A stretch of 64,000 nt of DNA. Origin: Lichenostomus cassidix. Lineage: Eukaryota; Chordata; Aves; Passeriformes; Meliphagidae. The position numbers and the translations under genes are program-made. Position 1 is the stretch's first letter; each line of letters opens with the position of its first letter. A model generated the notes under the pieces. The model saw only the letters and a program-made list of their open reading frames with translations, made no database searches and had not been told where the DNA came from. The DNA lies in NCBI GenBank assembly GCA_008360975.2, contig CM039187.1:16323094-16387093 (forward strand), read 5' to 3'. This document shows positions 24,101-37,300 of the stretch, piece by piece.

Positions 24101-24415
24101 AATCTGCATGAGTCCTTCCCCTGGTCTGGGGTTCTGAAGCGAGTTTGAAAATTTAGAGACTGCCAAACAGCAGCATGATTGCTAACGGGCATAAAGGGCT
24201 GGTGTATGTGACAGAGGGCCATCCTTATGCACAAGTTCTGGTGTTATTTCCACTCTTGAGTGTTGCCTGACTTTGGAACCGCTAAAAAATATCTTATGAA
24301 ATGCCTGAGAGCACTGATCCACAAATCCCAGTACTGACTTTGCCTCGATTGGAAAGGGGGGGAAAAAACAAAGCCGTCCTAATGCGATGAAAGCTCTTGT
24401 GGCACTGCTGAGACG
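15101..24415. other. Intergenic region PANK1 - SLC16A12
   Basis: About 9.3 kb without a supportable gene. It has only short open frames with no family resemblance, AT-rich sequence, and the A/C tract at 15386-15544. I see no tRNA, other RNA hairpin or clear transposable element. Confidence 0.6.
15386..15544. repeat. A/C-only low-complexity tract (159 bp)
   Basis: By hand count this holds one T and four G in 159 bases. The rest is A-runs broken by C, CC and CAAA-like units. It lies about 300 bp past the likely PANK1 poly(A) site. It resembles the A/C (or G/T) simple sequence seen at smaller scale at 1980-2066, 8707-8750 and 54936-55004. It could be a degraded oligo(dA) tail of a retrocopy, but no body is recognisable beside it. 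Confidence 0.85.
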
Positions 24416-24910
24416 CACTTTTTCGTCGCGCTGTGAAGGTACCACCAAGGACGGACTGCGGCTCGCTCCCGTGCCAGCTTGACGGAGCCGGGCGAGGGGC
24501 AGCGCTCGGCCACAGCCCCGGGTCCCGCTGCGGGCAGGGCGACCACTGCGCCAGGTGGGCGAGCAGGGCTGCCGGGCGAGCTGCGGCGGGGCGGGGGTTG
24601 AGCCGAACCCGAGCCGCTCGCTGCCTCCCGCCCGGGGGCCGCGGTCAGGGCCGCGCTGCGGGGCGGGCACTCCCGGCTATCGCCCCTGCCCGCGGAACCT
24701 CCGCCCCCGCCCACGGGACAGCGCACCGGCGGCCGCGGGGCTCCTCCCGCAGGTGGGGCTGCAGCCTGCAGGTAGGGCTGGCGTGCGGGGCTCGGCGGCC
24801 AGCAGGGACAGCGGGTAGCCCGCGGGTCGGGGCGGAGAGGGCAGCGCGGCTCCCCGGCGGCTCGCAGCGCTCCGGGGCGCCTGCAGCCGGGTCGCCTTCG
24901 TGCCCTGCCC
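24416..24910 (+). promoter_or_regulatory. SLC16A12: CpG island, probable SLC16A12 promoter / noncoding first exon
   Basis: An abrupt block of very high GC and dense CpG sits in otherwise AT-rich DNA. It holds several GC boxes (GGGGCGGGGG at 24588-24597, GGGGCGGG at 24660-24667, and CCGCCCCCGCCC from 24701 on the other strand) and no clear TATA box. Candidate exon-1 donors on the plus strand are CCCGCAG|GTGGGG (24752/24753) and CTGCAG|GTAGGG (24771/24772). The nearest downstream same-strand gene is SLC16A12, whose coding starts at 46.9 kb and whose human orthologue has noncoding 5' exons and a long first intron. The assignment is inferred from position; a separate lncRNA or a bidirectional start is possible. 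Confidence 0.65.
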
Positions 24911-25194
24911 GTGTCGTGCAGCCTTAGAACTGCGGAAACATTGGAAAACATCAATAAAAATGAATGTAAACGCCACTGTTTAACGCAGGAACTGTATATA
25001 CGTGCATACATATAGGTGTTGGTTAGGTACTATGAGATGTTGGTTAGTATGATGCTAGTCAGGTAAACAGCGTTTAAGGATAAACAGCGTTTCAAGTTGC
25101 TGGATGGTATGAGGAAACTCAGGTATCCTTTATTTCTGTTGCATAAGCAGATTAAATGTACCTGTTGGGAGGCAGGGTGAGGTGCAGGGCTGAG

Positions 25195-25300
25195 CCTTGT
25201 CCCCGTCCCGGTGCGGGCGGCTCCGGGTGTGTGTGTGTGTGTGAGTGCGAGCGGCTCCGAAAGGGCTCCGGAGCTCGGGGCACGGGCTGCTGAGATGGCC
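25195..25300. promoter_or_regulatory. Secondary CpG-rich patch with (GT)n
   Basis: A short GC- and CpG-rich stretch (CCCGTCCCGGTGCGGGCGGC, GCGAGCGGCTCCG) contains a (GT)8 microsatellite at 25227-25242. It may be a shoulder of the CpG island 300 bp upstream or a second start region. Confidence 0.4.
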
Positions 25301-28300
25301 TGTGCCCTTCCGCAGGGAGAGCTTGCTGTGCAAGTAGCTAATCATAGCCATCCTTATCCTGAACAGCCTCGGTATTTCGTCTGGGATACCAGCATAATGT
25401 GTTTCCAGGAGAATCCTTAGTCCCTTGTAGGACAACCAGGTGTGCAGTATAGACTTGGGCTAAGTGGTATGTGTCTTGTAGGAAGCTGTGTGTTCACAGG
25501 CTGACTAAATTCAGGGAATCTATTCAATTTATGGGGGGAAAAAAAAAGCCAAAAGATACAATGAGTATTATCCTTATTTTAGACTTTATGATAATTTGCC
25601 ACTCATTTATCGGCCTGTTTTGTTTAATATCTCTACAGATAAGTTGTTAATTAGGTATTTGGGATGAATTTGGGTTTGTGTGATAGCATTCTGACCGAAT
25701 TGATCTCATTAAGTTAACAAGCTGGTTGGTACAGCTGAGTTTGTTTGTTGTTGTAAGTCTGCTCCTACAGTGGCAACGAGGAACCGTTTCCGTTAGCGCT
25801 GGGAAACTGGAGGATAACATGAAACTTAATGAAGTGAAACACGATTGCATTTTCCTCAGAGTGGTTCTATTATGCCTCAGTTAGGGCCATGTTATTGCTC
25901 ACCTCAAATCATTAGCTGTTACTGTCTTATCGTGGGTTTTTTTAGTAACAAATAGCTCGTTATGTGTTCTTGTTTTATATTTTTTTCAGTTGCATAGTAT
26001 TTAATGTTTACTTTTCCATATTTTGCAGCAGTGTAACAGAAGATGTATTTTAATGGCAGGTTTCCATTAATGCCTTTAAAATTCAATCATTAACTTTTGC
26101 CTTAACCTCAAGCTGGAAAGTGATGATGAAAAACAATATAGCCCAGTGTGTAACTTAATTTTACAAAGCTTTATCAGAATTGATTCAGCTGATATGTAAA
26201 CAAGGGAAACCTCAGGAACTTTCTTTTCACCCCAGCTTGCACATTCACTTCAAGCTGTGCCCTGTTCACCTGCCTTGCTGCAGCCCAGGCTCCTGGCTGC
26301 TTGGATTTGCTGAGCTGGTTCTTGTCTGCAGCTGTGAGGAAGGGGACGAGGACACCCCCAGGGATCCCTTCCACATCCATATTCCCAGGCCAAGGTCCAA
26401 CAGACTGGGCACAGGGGGGAAGATTTTTCAGATGTTTTGGTGCAAACACAATTGCTTCCTGAGGGAGAGATTTGGCATGTGTTTCCTGAGAGAGCCGTGC
26501 TTGCGTAAGCAGCCCCCTGCCACCCTCTGAGCTGTGCTAGCACAGCCATTTGTGGGGCTCCTGGTGAACTGCTTCGGGGGACTGCACTGGGATCAAAAGC
26601 ACCTTTTCTTCTTTTTAATTGATCACTTTAACTCTGATCTGTCTGACTGTGTGGCTGCTGTGTCAGGGCTGAGAAGGTGTCCCGAAAGGAGGGAATGTGT
26701 GGCAGGGAGCAGGAGGTAAGGGCTGTTTCTGATGGCATCATGGCTGCTGAAAGAAGTAATTGCTTATCAAATTGTGCTCAGAGAGGGGTGACATGTGGTT
26801 GTGGCAGTTGCCTGAAAAAGGTAGCTGCATATCTTAATGCAGTTGTGTGCATGTGCAGTTAGTGAGCTGTGTACACGAAGATATGATTCTCTGTTTCTGT
26901 TGTATCTCTGAGTTTTCTGCTAATGATTTTACTTTCATGATGCATAGCTTGTATGCAGCTTCAGGATACATTCCCTATACTACTCTCTCTTGGAGTACGA
27001 GCATTTTAAAAGACCGTTTTTCTGGAAAATAGACCTAAGCTTCATAAGAGTATGAGTTTTATTAATCAGATTATATTTAGCTGGATAGGTGAATGCCTAA
27101 AATTCTAAAAGGGAAGATTAAACCACCCCTAAGAGGGTGCCTCTAATCCTAGAGAGCATAATTGTTACATGGATGCACTTTACTCTCTTTTACATATACA
27201 AAAAAGTTAATTATACTTTTGAATGTAGTATAGACCTGCTGTTAAATTATGAATGACAGAAACAATTTGACAAATAGCACTATTTTAATTGGTACGGTGA
27301 GACTAAGAAGTCAGTGCAATGTAAGCTTTCTATAATCTGCTATGATTTATTTTAGTCTGGAAAGCATTGACTGTTTTGGGTATTGTTTTAGGACTTGTTC
27401 TCATTTCTCCTTTAGACACTTTGTTTCTCTGTTAGGATCCTATTGTAACCAGTAAGAAAACACTCAGAGCACATTGTCCGTTTAGCACGAGTGCATATTT
27501 AGAGAATGATGGTACACTTTCTTGTTCATAGAACTTGAAGGAGTAATTACTTGCTATTACTGTCTTTATTCAACAGAGAAAAATTACTTTTTACTTCCAA
27601 CCTAAACCAAGAAACTGCATGGGATTGAAGAAAAATATCTTACCTTTACTGTCCTGTGGTCACTACAACTGCAGTTTGTATTATCTTTGTAGAATCTCAT
27701 GTAGATTTAAAAAAATAAAAGTCTTTATTTTATCCCTTTTTTCCTAAGAGGAAAGGGTTTTCTTTACAGAAGCCTTATGAGACTAAAATATATATTTTAT
27801 GAGCTATATTGTTGCCTGTGTTAATTGGCACACATCAATGTGACTGTGAGCAGTAAAACTACATCTTGCCTGCAGGAGGTGAGCTGCCAGCCTGTGGGAT
27901 GGAGAAATTTGGAAAGGTGCAGTTTCTAAAAACCAAAACTGTAGGTGTTCGACCTAATCACTCTATTTGTCTTCGCTGGAAATGGAGGTGCTTCCCATTG
28001 AGCTTGTTGAAACGAGGGTTTTGTTTTCCTCTCCAGAAGAGGTCTGCACTTGCTGTGAGGTGGAAGAGCTGTTGCCAACACGCTGCACACAGAGTCAGCT
28101 GCTCTGAGAGAGGATACCCAGCTGGAGACTCTTCTCCTGGATTGTCTCTCCTCAGCTTGTAGGGTACTGGATGTAACTGCATGCAGGGAAAGCTGTGATC
28201 TTCTAAGTATGAAATCTCAGTGTTCAGGTCCCTCATCCTCCTGTTTTTTGGGAGAGGCATTTTTCAGTGCCGAGGGTGGGTGCTGCTCAGATGACACCTG

Positions 28301-31300
28301 TCTGGCACAGTCACAGACACCAGAGGAGCCCACAGAACCCAGGTATAGCCTGGAGGCACTTATCTTTCCTCACACTGTAAGATCACAATCCATCACTTTT
28401 GTCACTGCAGCATTTTAAGCTGTGCAGGCCCCTGAGGCAGCAGATCATCTCTACAGCAGCAAGATGAGATATTCAGTGGTAAGATTAGCCTGCAATTTGT
28501 GGCAGATTTCTTACCCAGAGCCTGCAGCAGCTGGGAATTGTAGAACTGACTTGAGGGCATGCAACAATGCATTCTGTTAGTGAGTTAGGATGAGTTTAAT
28601 CTTCATGAGTAAAACTATCGGTTTCTTTGCATACAATACAAATGCTACTGAATAGTTTTTTCTCAGTTGCAGTTCAGTGTTGGAGAGCTACAAGTTATCC
28701 ACAAACCAGGACATTCTTGCTGCTTTTACTTGACTTAAAAAGGAACAGCAATTTTTGTTCTTATTTTGTTTATGTATCCTATTTATTAGTTTTTGCTTGT
28801 TTTGTTTGATGAGATAATGAAGTGAGAAGGCAGTAAATGAAGAGTCTTTAGTGTTTACTTTCAGACAACATTACCGGTTTTCACTGAAAAAACTATTGGT
28901 CTCTTCTTCCTTTTCTGGTGTTTTTTTGTATGATGATTTCCTGGGCTTTGGTGTAAATGCTGTCTCAGGGCATTATGTAAATAACAGAGAAAAATGAAGC
29001 AACTGTATTTTTTTAATGTGTGCTGTATGTCTGGTCTCTGTAGGGGATGTACACCCACACTTACACACACCAGCAAAGTTACATTTTGCATTGACTTGCA
29101 AGTTGGGTAATGCTATTTAAGTGAATAGGATTAAAAATTAATGTGAAAACAAGGCATGGGAAATAATCTGGGATCCTTTTACTGTTTAACATTATTTTTT
29201 TTAACTGTTCTCATTGTCACTAGAATCTATTCAGTTTCTGGGGAATGCTGTCCTTGAATGCTTTTTGAATGGTAAATACATTAGTTGCTACCAGAGGTTT
29301 GTCATAAGCGTCAAGAAATAATGATCATGGGAAGCCCTAGACCATATGTGGATATTTATTTGTAATGTACATATTTGTTCTTTTAACCTACTGGCAGGTA
29401 AATTATGGAAAACCCATTTGCCACCCTTTTATTTCCATCTCTCCAAGTGTTTTGTGCAATCTGTGAGTGACTGGGATACCATCAAAATTATTGCCATATC
29501 TTGACGAGAGGTGTGACCAAATCTCAGGGATTCCTCAGCTGTCACAATTTGACAGTGTACTTGCCTACATGCACCATTTGTACTCCATTTCTTCTGGGGT
29601 AACTGTGTACCTAATGTTTGAAAGCTTTTCTCAAATCCATTTGAAAAATTAGGTAAAATTGCAGATGAAAACATGTTAAAAGAAATTTCAGTTCTTGATC
29701 GCAATGTCAGAAGCAAAGCTCCTGGCAGAAAGAAAACAAATAGAAGAATAAAACATTTTCTTTGGATATTTAAAGAATGAAAGCTGTTTCCCAGCTATTG
29801 CAGAAGGTCCTAAAGGCAAGTTTTGAGTACCAAAGTGAGAAGATGTTTTAGCTACCAACCATCAAATTCCTGCATCCCCCATTCTGAACAGGACCTGAAA
29901 GCATTTTTGGTATTGGGAATTCAGCTCCTCAATCTCAGGACAATGCTGACCTTTTTCTCTCCCTTTGTTCAAGATGGAAACAGACTCCTGTCCTTCAGTG
30001 TTTGGTGGTTTTTTTTTATTACTTGAAGTTTCCTTCCTTCCTGCTATTTCTGGATTTCTCCCAATGTTGACATAATGATTCACATTCCCCAGATGCGAAA
30101 TGCAAATGTGGGAAGTGGGATGTCTCCCCTGCCTCTCTAGAGGTTTCTTGGAGTCTGTGATGCTGTTGAGTTTCCTAATTAACATCTCTCCTGGTGTTAA
30201 TGGTTTTCCTGCTGGCCACAGTGTTTGGGGAGCAGTTTCACTACTCAATAAGTAATTCCTTAGAGTGTTCATTGTAATCATATCTTACACTGGGTTGGCT
30301 TTGAGAGCTTCTTGAAGACCTCACAAAAGTCATTAATTTAGTCTGTAGGCATAGTCAAATACCTCCTCCTGTCTTATAGTCCTTATCAAGGTGTCATATT
30401 AGACAAGCTCCTTTGGCAGCTTGTTCAGGCAAGCTGCTGGTTGGTGCACAGCAGAGAAGGTGGCAGTGCAGGGCTGTGGTGCTTCCCTGTGCTCACTGTC
30501 CCTGCTCCTCTCTGCTCTTCTTTGGCTGATACTGCAATGGAGTATGGATTCCATATCTGTGTTACTCCTATGCATTCCCAAAGGTACCAGAGTATTTGGA
30601 TTGGTAATTTCTTGACTTCATGTTAATTCCTCTCCTCCTGGATCCCCCATAATCAGCCCTTCAAGCTCACCACCTTTATTTCCCATAAAAGTCATTAAAA
30701 GAATAGGGAAAGGAAGAGCTGAAATAAGGAGACTCAAACCCAAAACGGTGCCACATTCAAGACCTGTGCCAGCTTCATCTTTGTGTTGCTGAAATGCTGA
30801 GTCCAGTTTCTCAGCTATTGAGCTTGAAATTTCCTGGGCCAGAGGCATCACACTCAGCCTTGCCTGTACAGGTGTGCCTCAGTGTCAGTGTTCAATAAAT
30901 ATCCATAGTTGGTTTTTAAATTAGTTGCTGCACTGAACTTGATGGAAATAAAACTTTCCCTTTTCATCATATGGGCTAACAGGTCTGAGTTGGCTTTGAA
31001 GAATTGATTTGATGTTCTATTGCCATTTGAATGAGCTGATGTTACACTTCTCATAGGCAGCAACTTTTCATTTTTTTAAAGAAACAAACATTTCTGCCAG
31101 TTTGCCTGTTTTATTTGTTTTGTTTGCTTGTTTTTAAACATTGCAGCCTTCCAGATGCAATCCTGTCAGATTGGATAACAACCCACTGCCTATCTATTCT
31201 GACCATGATCAGGCCCTTGCTGCCACATGTTCCTGGAGAGTTCTTTAGGCAGCCCTACTTTCATGCAAACATCCCCTTAAATTACACTTCTTTCCATAAA

Positions 31301-34300
31301 AGCTTGAATGATGCACTACCTGACCTGCTTTATCCAACAAGTCAACATTACTTCTTTTGACTAAAGACCATAGGTATTTGGGAAGCTTCTTCAAAAAGTG
31401 CCCTCTTGACTGTTGACTCCATTCTTCTCTCTTTCTAAACTTCTGTAATAAATTTTCTTTCTCTATTTCATCTGAATGGTCCTTGGGGCAGCTATAGTGA
31501 GATACCACCAGCAGCAAGCCAAAGTGCATTTTTTAAAGGGACTGAAAAAATTTCTCATGTGGACAAAGAGAATATTGGAATGGAAATCAGCTGAGCAAGA
31601 AAAGCCAACTGAGAAGAGCAGCACTTTCCTTCTTGAAAGAACTGAGTTAATACAAATACCAGGTAGTTTCTCCACTTGATCAGTATCAATACTGTGCTCC
31701 AATAGCAGCTGGAGTTTTTTGTATGAAAGCTGTTTTCAGTGTTAAGTATAGAATTAACATTTTCTGTTTCCTCATTTAAAGCAGTTCAGACTATTCCATT
31801 GTGCATCTGGTATTTTGCATTGAAAGTAGCCCAGATATTTAATTTGGGAAATGCAGCTGCCATAAAACACAATTTGATGACAGCAGAGAAATTAGTATTG
31901 GATGTAGAATGTGCTAAGTGTGGCATCACAGCTGATCACAAAGGACCCTCAAACTCTCTGCAAAAATATGCAGTTTCTGTCATTATGTATTGAAGAACAT
32001 GGCTTCCACCCTAAAAATGTGACAATCTGAGCAGTCAAAGCAGGATGCAATTGGAGAACAATTCAATTGGTCAAATTTTATTTTCATTTTTGCAGATTGG
32101 CATGTGGCTGTGATGCAAATTGGCAGGGCAAAACCACTTGGTTAGCAAAGACATCCCTGAGAACCGCAGCCAGAGGCAGCTCCCTGTAGAAGCAAACACT
32201 GTTATTTCTGTACCGTGTTTAGCTCAGTGGGACACAGCACAGATCCAAAGCTTTGAGCACTTCTCCTTCTGGTTATCTTAGCAATCCAGATGCAGAGCAG
32301 GCAGGGCAGTAGAGTAAAGCAGTGCAAGCCAGAATGGGAAATTTAGGATGAACTGTGACTCATCCCTCCTGGTCCACCATCCTCTGCTCTTCATGAAGCA
32401 AGTGTTTCATCTCATGTTTGTGGTCAGAGCTCTTTCTATCAGTGTCCATTTAATTTAGCCTGATGGAGTAGCAAGTTGGAAAGAAAAAATAGAATTATCC
32501 CACACAGCTGGTCTATTTATAATGAAGTTAATGGAGTAGAGAGTAATCTCTGAGGGGTTGCAACCCATATGATGTAATTCTGCCTTTGGCTTATGGTGCA
32601 AGCTACATAAAATCAGCCCACACATGACTGATGGTAAAATGACACTTGTCAGTTTGCAGGCTTTGTTTGTTTGCCAGAAAAGATGGGATAACAAAGTATT
32701 TCAGATGAGAGTTCTTGCATGGTTATCGTGGGCATATCAGCAGAGGTATTTTGCAGAGTACTCCTTTAGAAGGCAATTTTACTTTTACCCAGATGAGAAA
32801 GTAAATCTTGGATGACAGTTGTGAAAAGCTGGTACATGAAGCAACTCCTAGAAAATAAAAAAAAAACCTTACTTTTCTTACTTCTAGAGAATATGGAAAG
32901 CATGTAAATGCTATTGTCAGTGTAACAATGCCTCCTGACAGGACAGGCCTATGCAGCTGGCACCAATGCAGCAAATAAAATCTGTGTTGGGAAAAAAAAC
33001 AGGGGATGTGAAGGTGGTGACAGACAGGACAGTGTGTGAAACAAGTGAAGTGTGTTTTAGGGTGGTGGTAGAGGAGGAAAAGGAAATCTGCTGGCACTTG
33101 TGGACTCATTTAAAGTTCGTTGGGATTCTATTTCTGTTTCAGGTGAATTTAGAACTTTGTAGTAATTTAAAATGCATTAAATGCAACCTGCCCTAATGTG
33201 AAATGCCCACTCAAGAAGAAAAATTATCTAATAATGAAGGATTTGGAGTGTGCAATAGAGCTTTGTTTAGGCAGTTCATAGGCAGGCGTTGCTGCCAACA
33301 TCTTTCCAGTGTTTTTCAGAGTACCAAGATTCACCAGTGGTACTTAATTGGAAATGGAAACTTAACTCAGTGAGAGATCTCTTAGCTGGGAAACAGATAT
33401 TAATTTAATTTGACCTTAGTTTTTGTTTTTCAGTTTTAGTGTGAGATCGGACTATCCTTCTGTTATTATGGTGTCAATGAATTTATGGTGAACCAACAGA
33501 TCTCTGTAAGAGCTCTTCCTTGGGATGGTCTAAGTTACTCTTTCAGGTAATTCAGAAGATGCAATTTAAATAATACTATCTTGGTAGTTATAGTTTATTC
33601 CCTATATGGGGTGAACTTGTATTGTGAATAGAAGATGTTCTTGAAAAAATCATTAGGACCTGTTCATTTTTACAGAAAAGCCTTAATTTCACTGTGAAAA
33701 GATTTTAAGGAATATCATCCTCTGTGTATCAATATATAAACATTAATTTTAGAAATAATTTTTGATTTCTGATAATTGAGTTATTTTTGCTCCTTTTGTC
33801 ATCCATGTAATAAGCTGTTTAAAGTGAAACTGATCGCACTAAAAGGATTATTGATAATGAGATCTAGTTAAGAGACAATTACAAGATTGGCTGGAATAAC
33901 AGCATAAGAGGATAACTGTTGAGTCGTCCTTTTAAATGTTGTTCTTTCATTCTCAAATTGATGTGTGGTGATACTTTGACCAAATGATACTCATATGACT
34001 GTCCAGTCTAAACAGGTAGCAAATGCATTTCTTCACCATAGCTCCTTGACCAGTAATGTGAATAACGAAGCTGAGAGTGAAAAGCCAGAACTATTTTTTT
34101 TTTTTAAACTTTCTTATAACTCCCATAGAGGTATATGTTCCTCCTGGAGCATGGTACCAAGTTGAAAGCCTATACATAGTTCTACAATCTACTCTTGAAT
34201 TTCTGAGCCAGGTTTTTGCTTTTGAAAACTTTCTAGTGCAGTGGTTCAAGATGCTATGATGAAAGGCCAGCAAGCTGGTCTGTAGGATCACATGAAAAAG

Positions 34301-37300
34301 CAGAGCCTGCATAGTTTGATTCTGAAGTGTTTCCATTTTAGAGGTTGTCCATAGGAGCCTTTGGGTGTTTTATGGGAGATTGGGCAGGCTGTACTGGTTC
34401 TGGGGTTGTAAATATTCAGCTGTTGTAATTAGGGCTGGGTTTAATAGGAAGAAGAAACAGAGCATTTTTTATCAATGTTTTTATAACCAGTTCTCACATA
34501 AATTTCTAAGTTATTTTTCTTAGATAGCATCAGACTCCTTCTTTTTTTCCCTTTTCAAGTACTTCAAAATTTCACCTTTTATAGGCTCTGTTATCACTGC
34601 TGTCTAACATTTAACAAGATGAATCCCTAACATCTTGTCTTGCTCCTCCAGATGGGCTCTCTTCCATCTTTTATAGCTATCTGGCTTTACAGTGTAGATG
34701 TTGAAGGGAGAAGACAAATGTGATACAATCTGGGGAAAAGGGTTTCCTGTTTTTCTACATACTGTCCCATTTATTGCTAGAGTAACTCAGACTTCTTTTC
34801 TGTAAAATTTCTGCCCTCACTACTTACAGGTTCATTTTCCTGCCAGAGGCACTCTTTGGTGCTTTGGTGCAAAGCCCTTGGTCTCATGCTTTTTATGAAT
34901 TAAGATAAACCCATACTTCTTATGCTCAGATATTTTTTCAAATATTCTTTTCAAGTACATCTCCATCACAGGCATGTTTGAACACTTACTGAACATTCTG
35001 CTTGCTGACAGTTCTGTGTGCCTGTGGAGCTGAGGATATGTATGGGAACATCAGGGAAATGAAAATGAAGATTAACTTTTAAAGAAATTAAAATAGAAAT
35101 CTGGAGAGCAAAGGTAAAACATACTTAAGGTATAACCAGTAGATTTATTTTCTGTGTTTCAGTTACCAAAACAAAAACACTCTATGAAGAGAAATGTTCT
35201 TTAACATAATGTCAAGAAACTATATTTCTGGGCTGCAATGCTGACTAGCAGGAGCACACCCTTAAGTATCATGGAAAGTTCCTGCTGATCATTTGTGAAA
35301 ATGATGTAATCAAGCAGCTGCACCAGTATTCACTCAGCAAAGGGAACCTGGGGCACTTTTCTCAAAGCTTTAAAGATCTCCTAAAAACTAAAACATGGAT
35401 TTGAGCAAGGATCTAGTTGAAGCATGGATGGCTTGGTGAGGCTGAATGGAAGACTGAGCATGAAGAATGTGCTGAACTGCCCAAGACACTTCGGTTGTTT
35501 GTTAACTTTCAGCATGTGATTTCACCAAAACAGTTACTTGTGAGTAGATGCATATTTTCACATTGTGCATGCTGTCTAATGCATTCTTCTGGCCAGAGAT
35601 TTATTTTGTATGGCATGCTAAGTTGTATGATGAAGACGATGATTTTGTATGCCACTTTTCCTCTTGACTTACATCTGTTTCCTTGTCTTTCATTTTAATA
35701 TTTAGTGTTTCCTTCCCAACTTAGTAGCTTCCCTTTTGTTACTTTAGGAAGTTTATGTGCAGAGACACACATCTGAGCCTACTTGTGCACAGATGTGTTC
35801 ATTGGAATGTACATATGGATCTATTATAATATACTATATTATACGTTTTTAATAAACTAAATGTGATTTGTGCAACGACTGCTCAGAAATACCTAACTCG
35901 GTAAAGCCACATCTATCAGTAGTTGCTTTTGGAAGTGTTTCAAGAAATGACAGATGTCCTGGCCTTTTGTCTTAAACAGTTCTCTATCCAGTACTTAGAT
36001 TTTTTCCTACCATTCCTGCTGGGGATTATATTTATGGACCATCTTATAAAAAATCATTGTATATTAAAATTATTAAAGGAAAAATAATTTGTGGCTCTGG
36101 TATGATAGTAGGGCTATCTGACTTTTTACAGAGTTCAAGGCTCCAGCTGAAAGCCTCTCAAGGAAAATAATAGTCATGGTGACACCTTGCTGTCACATGG
36201 TGTATATTGTCCATTAGAAGAGCATGCATGGGCTCAAGTATCCTAATAGCTTTGTTTCAGAATATTAGCTTGTGTGAACAAAAGGAAATAACCTGCCTTG
36301 CCTTTCCATGCCTGATTAACTTTTGCAAATACTGCACGTTGAAGATGATGATGAATTGACGCTAACAGCAGCCCTAAAACATCAGATAAATAGAGGCAAT
36401 CTTCTGGATAGCTTGTTCTGTAGGTACAGGATTTGTTTTCTAAAACAGTCATCCTTTCCCTTTAGAAAGCACTTGTGTAGCATTCACATATTGAAAATTA
36501 CCTGTGATAAGTATTTTTCTGTATGAATTGTTTAAAACTCAACAATGCCACTTGGGCTCTGAACTCTTCATGAACATGGGGAAAATATGTCTTTGTTTAA
36601 GGGCAGTTCCTCATCTTGCTAAAACCCAGCCAGGAGTATCAAGGACATTATAAACCAAATTAGTTTTGCATGGCTTGAACATGTTTTTTCCATAAACAGA
36701 AAGGCTGAAAAGGTGATAACTGTGAAAGGGCTCAAAGTACAGGTACAAGTCCTGTAAGGACTGAGATTTCTAGGTGAGGGCACATCTGTTGTCCCTGGGC
36801 TTGCCTCCTGCTTTCCTGGGTTTCCTGTGCCGAGCAGGAGCCTGGGCACTGGGTGGCATCTCCCCCAGGACACTGCAGAAGGGCTGTCAGTGCTTCCCCA
36901 GGCTGTGACTCCCCACTGAGGATGTTTGCTGGAGCTGGTGTTCATCACCATTCACTTCTTATCAGAGACAAGACACAAAAGCTGTCGGCAACCACAGCTT
37001 TTGGGTGGTGTTTGGCATATCCAGGCATGTCCAGGGAGATATTTCTCCATGGTTGTCAGCCCCTCAGTTTTACACAGGCACAGCTGCACTGTTGGTGCCT
37101 GAGCGCTCCTGATGTGCCTGAGAACATCCTAATATTCTCTGGAGAGATCAGAACAGCATTTACTTGTTATATGATTCACAAGGTCATCTCCAGCTAACCT
37201 TAGAGAGGTTGATTTTTGGATCCTTATCACCAAAGTAGAATCTGGGATGCAGAATCAGTGGAGAAAGGGGAGAGAAGTGATTTCCACAGACTGACTGCAT

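Noticed and set aside
24379..25011. Long minus-strand open frame (210 codons), and 162- to 164-codon frames on both strands, in the CpG island
   Set aside because: GC-rich DNA lacks stop codons by composition. The products are Arg/Pro/Ala-rich without any domain, and frames are open on both strands at once.
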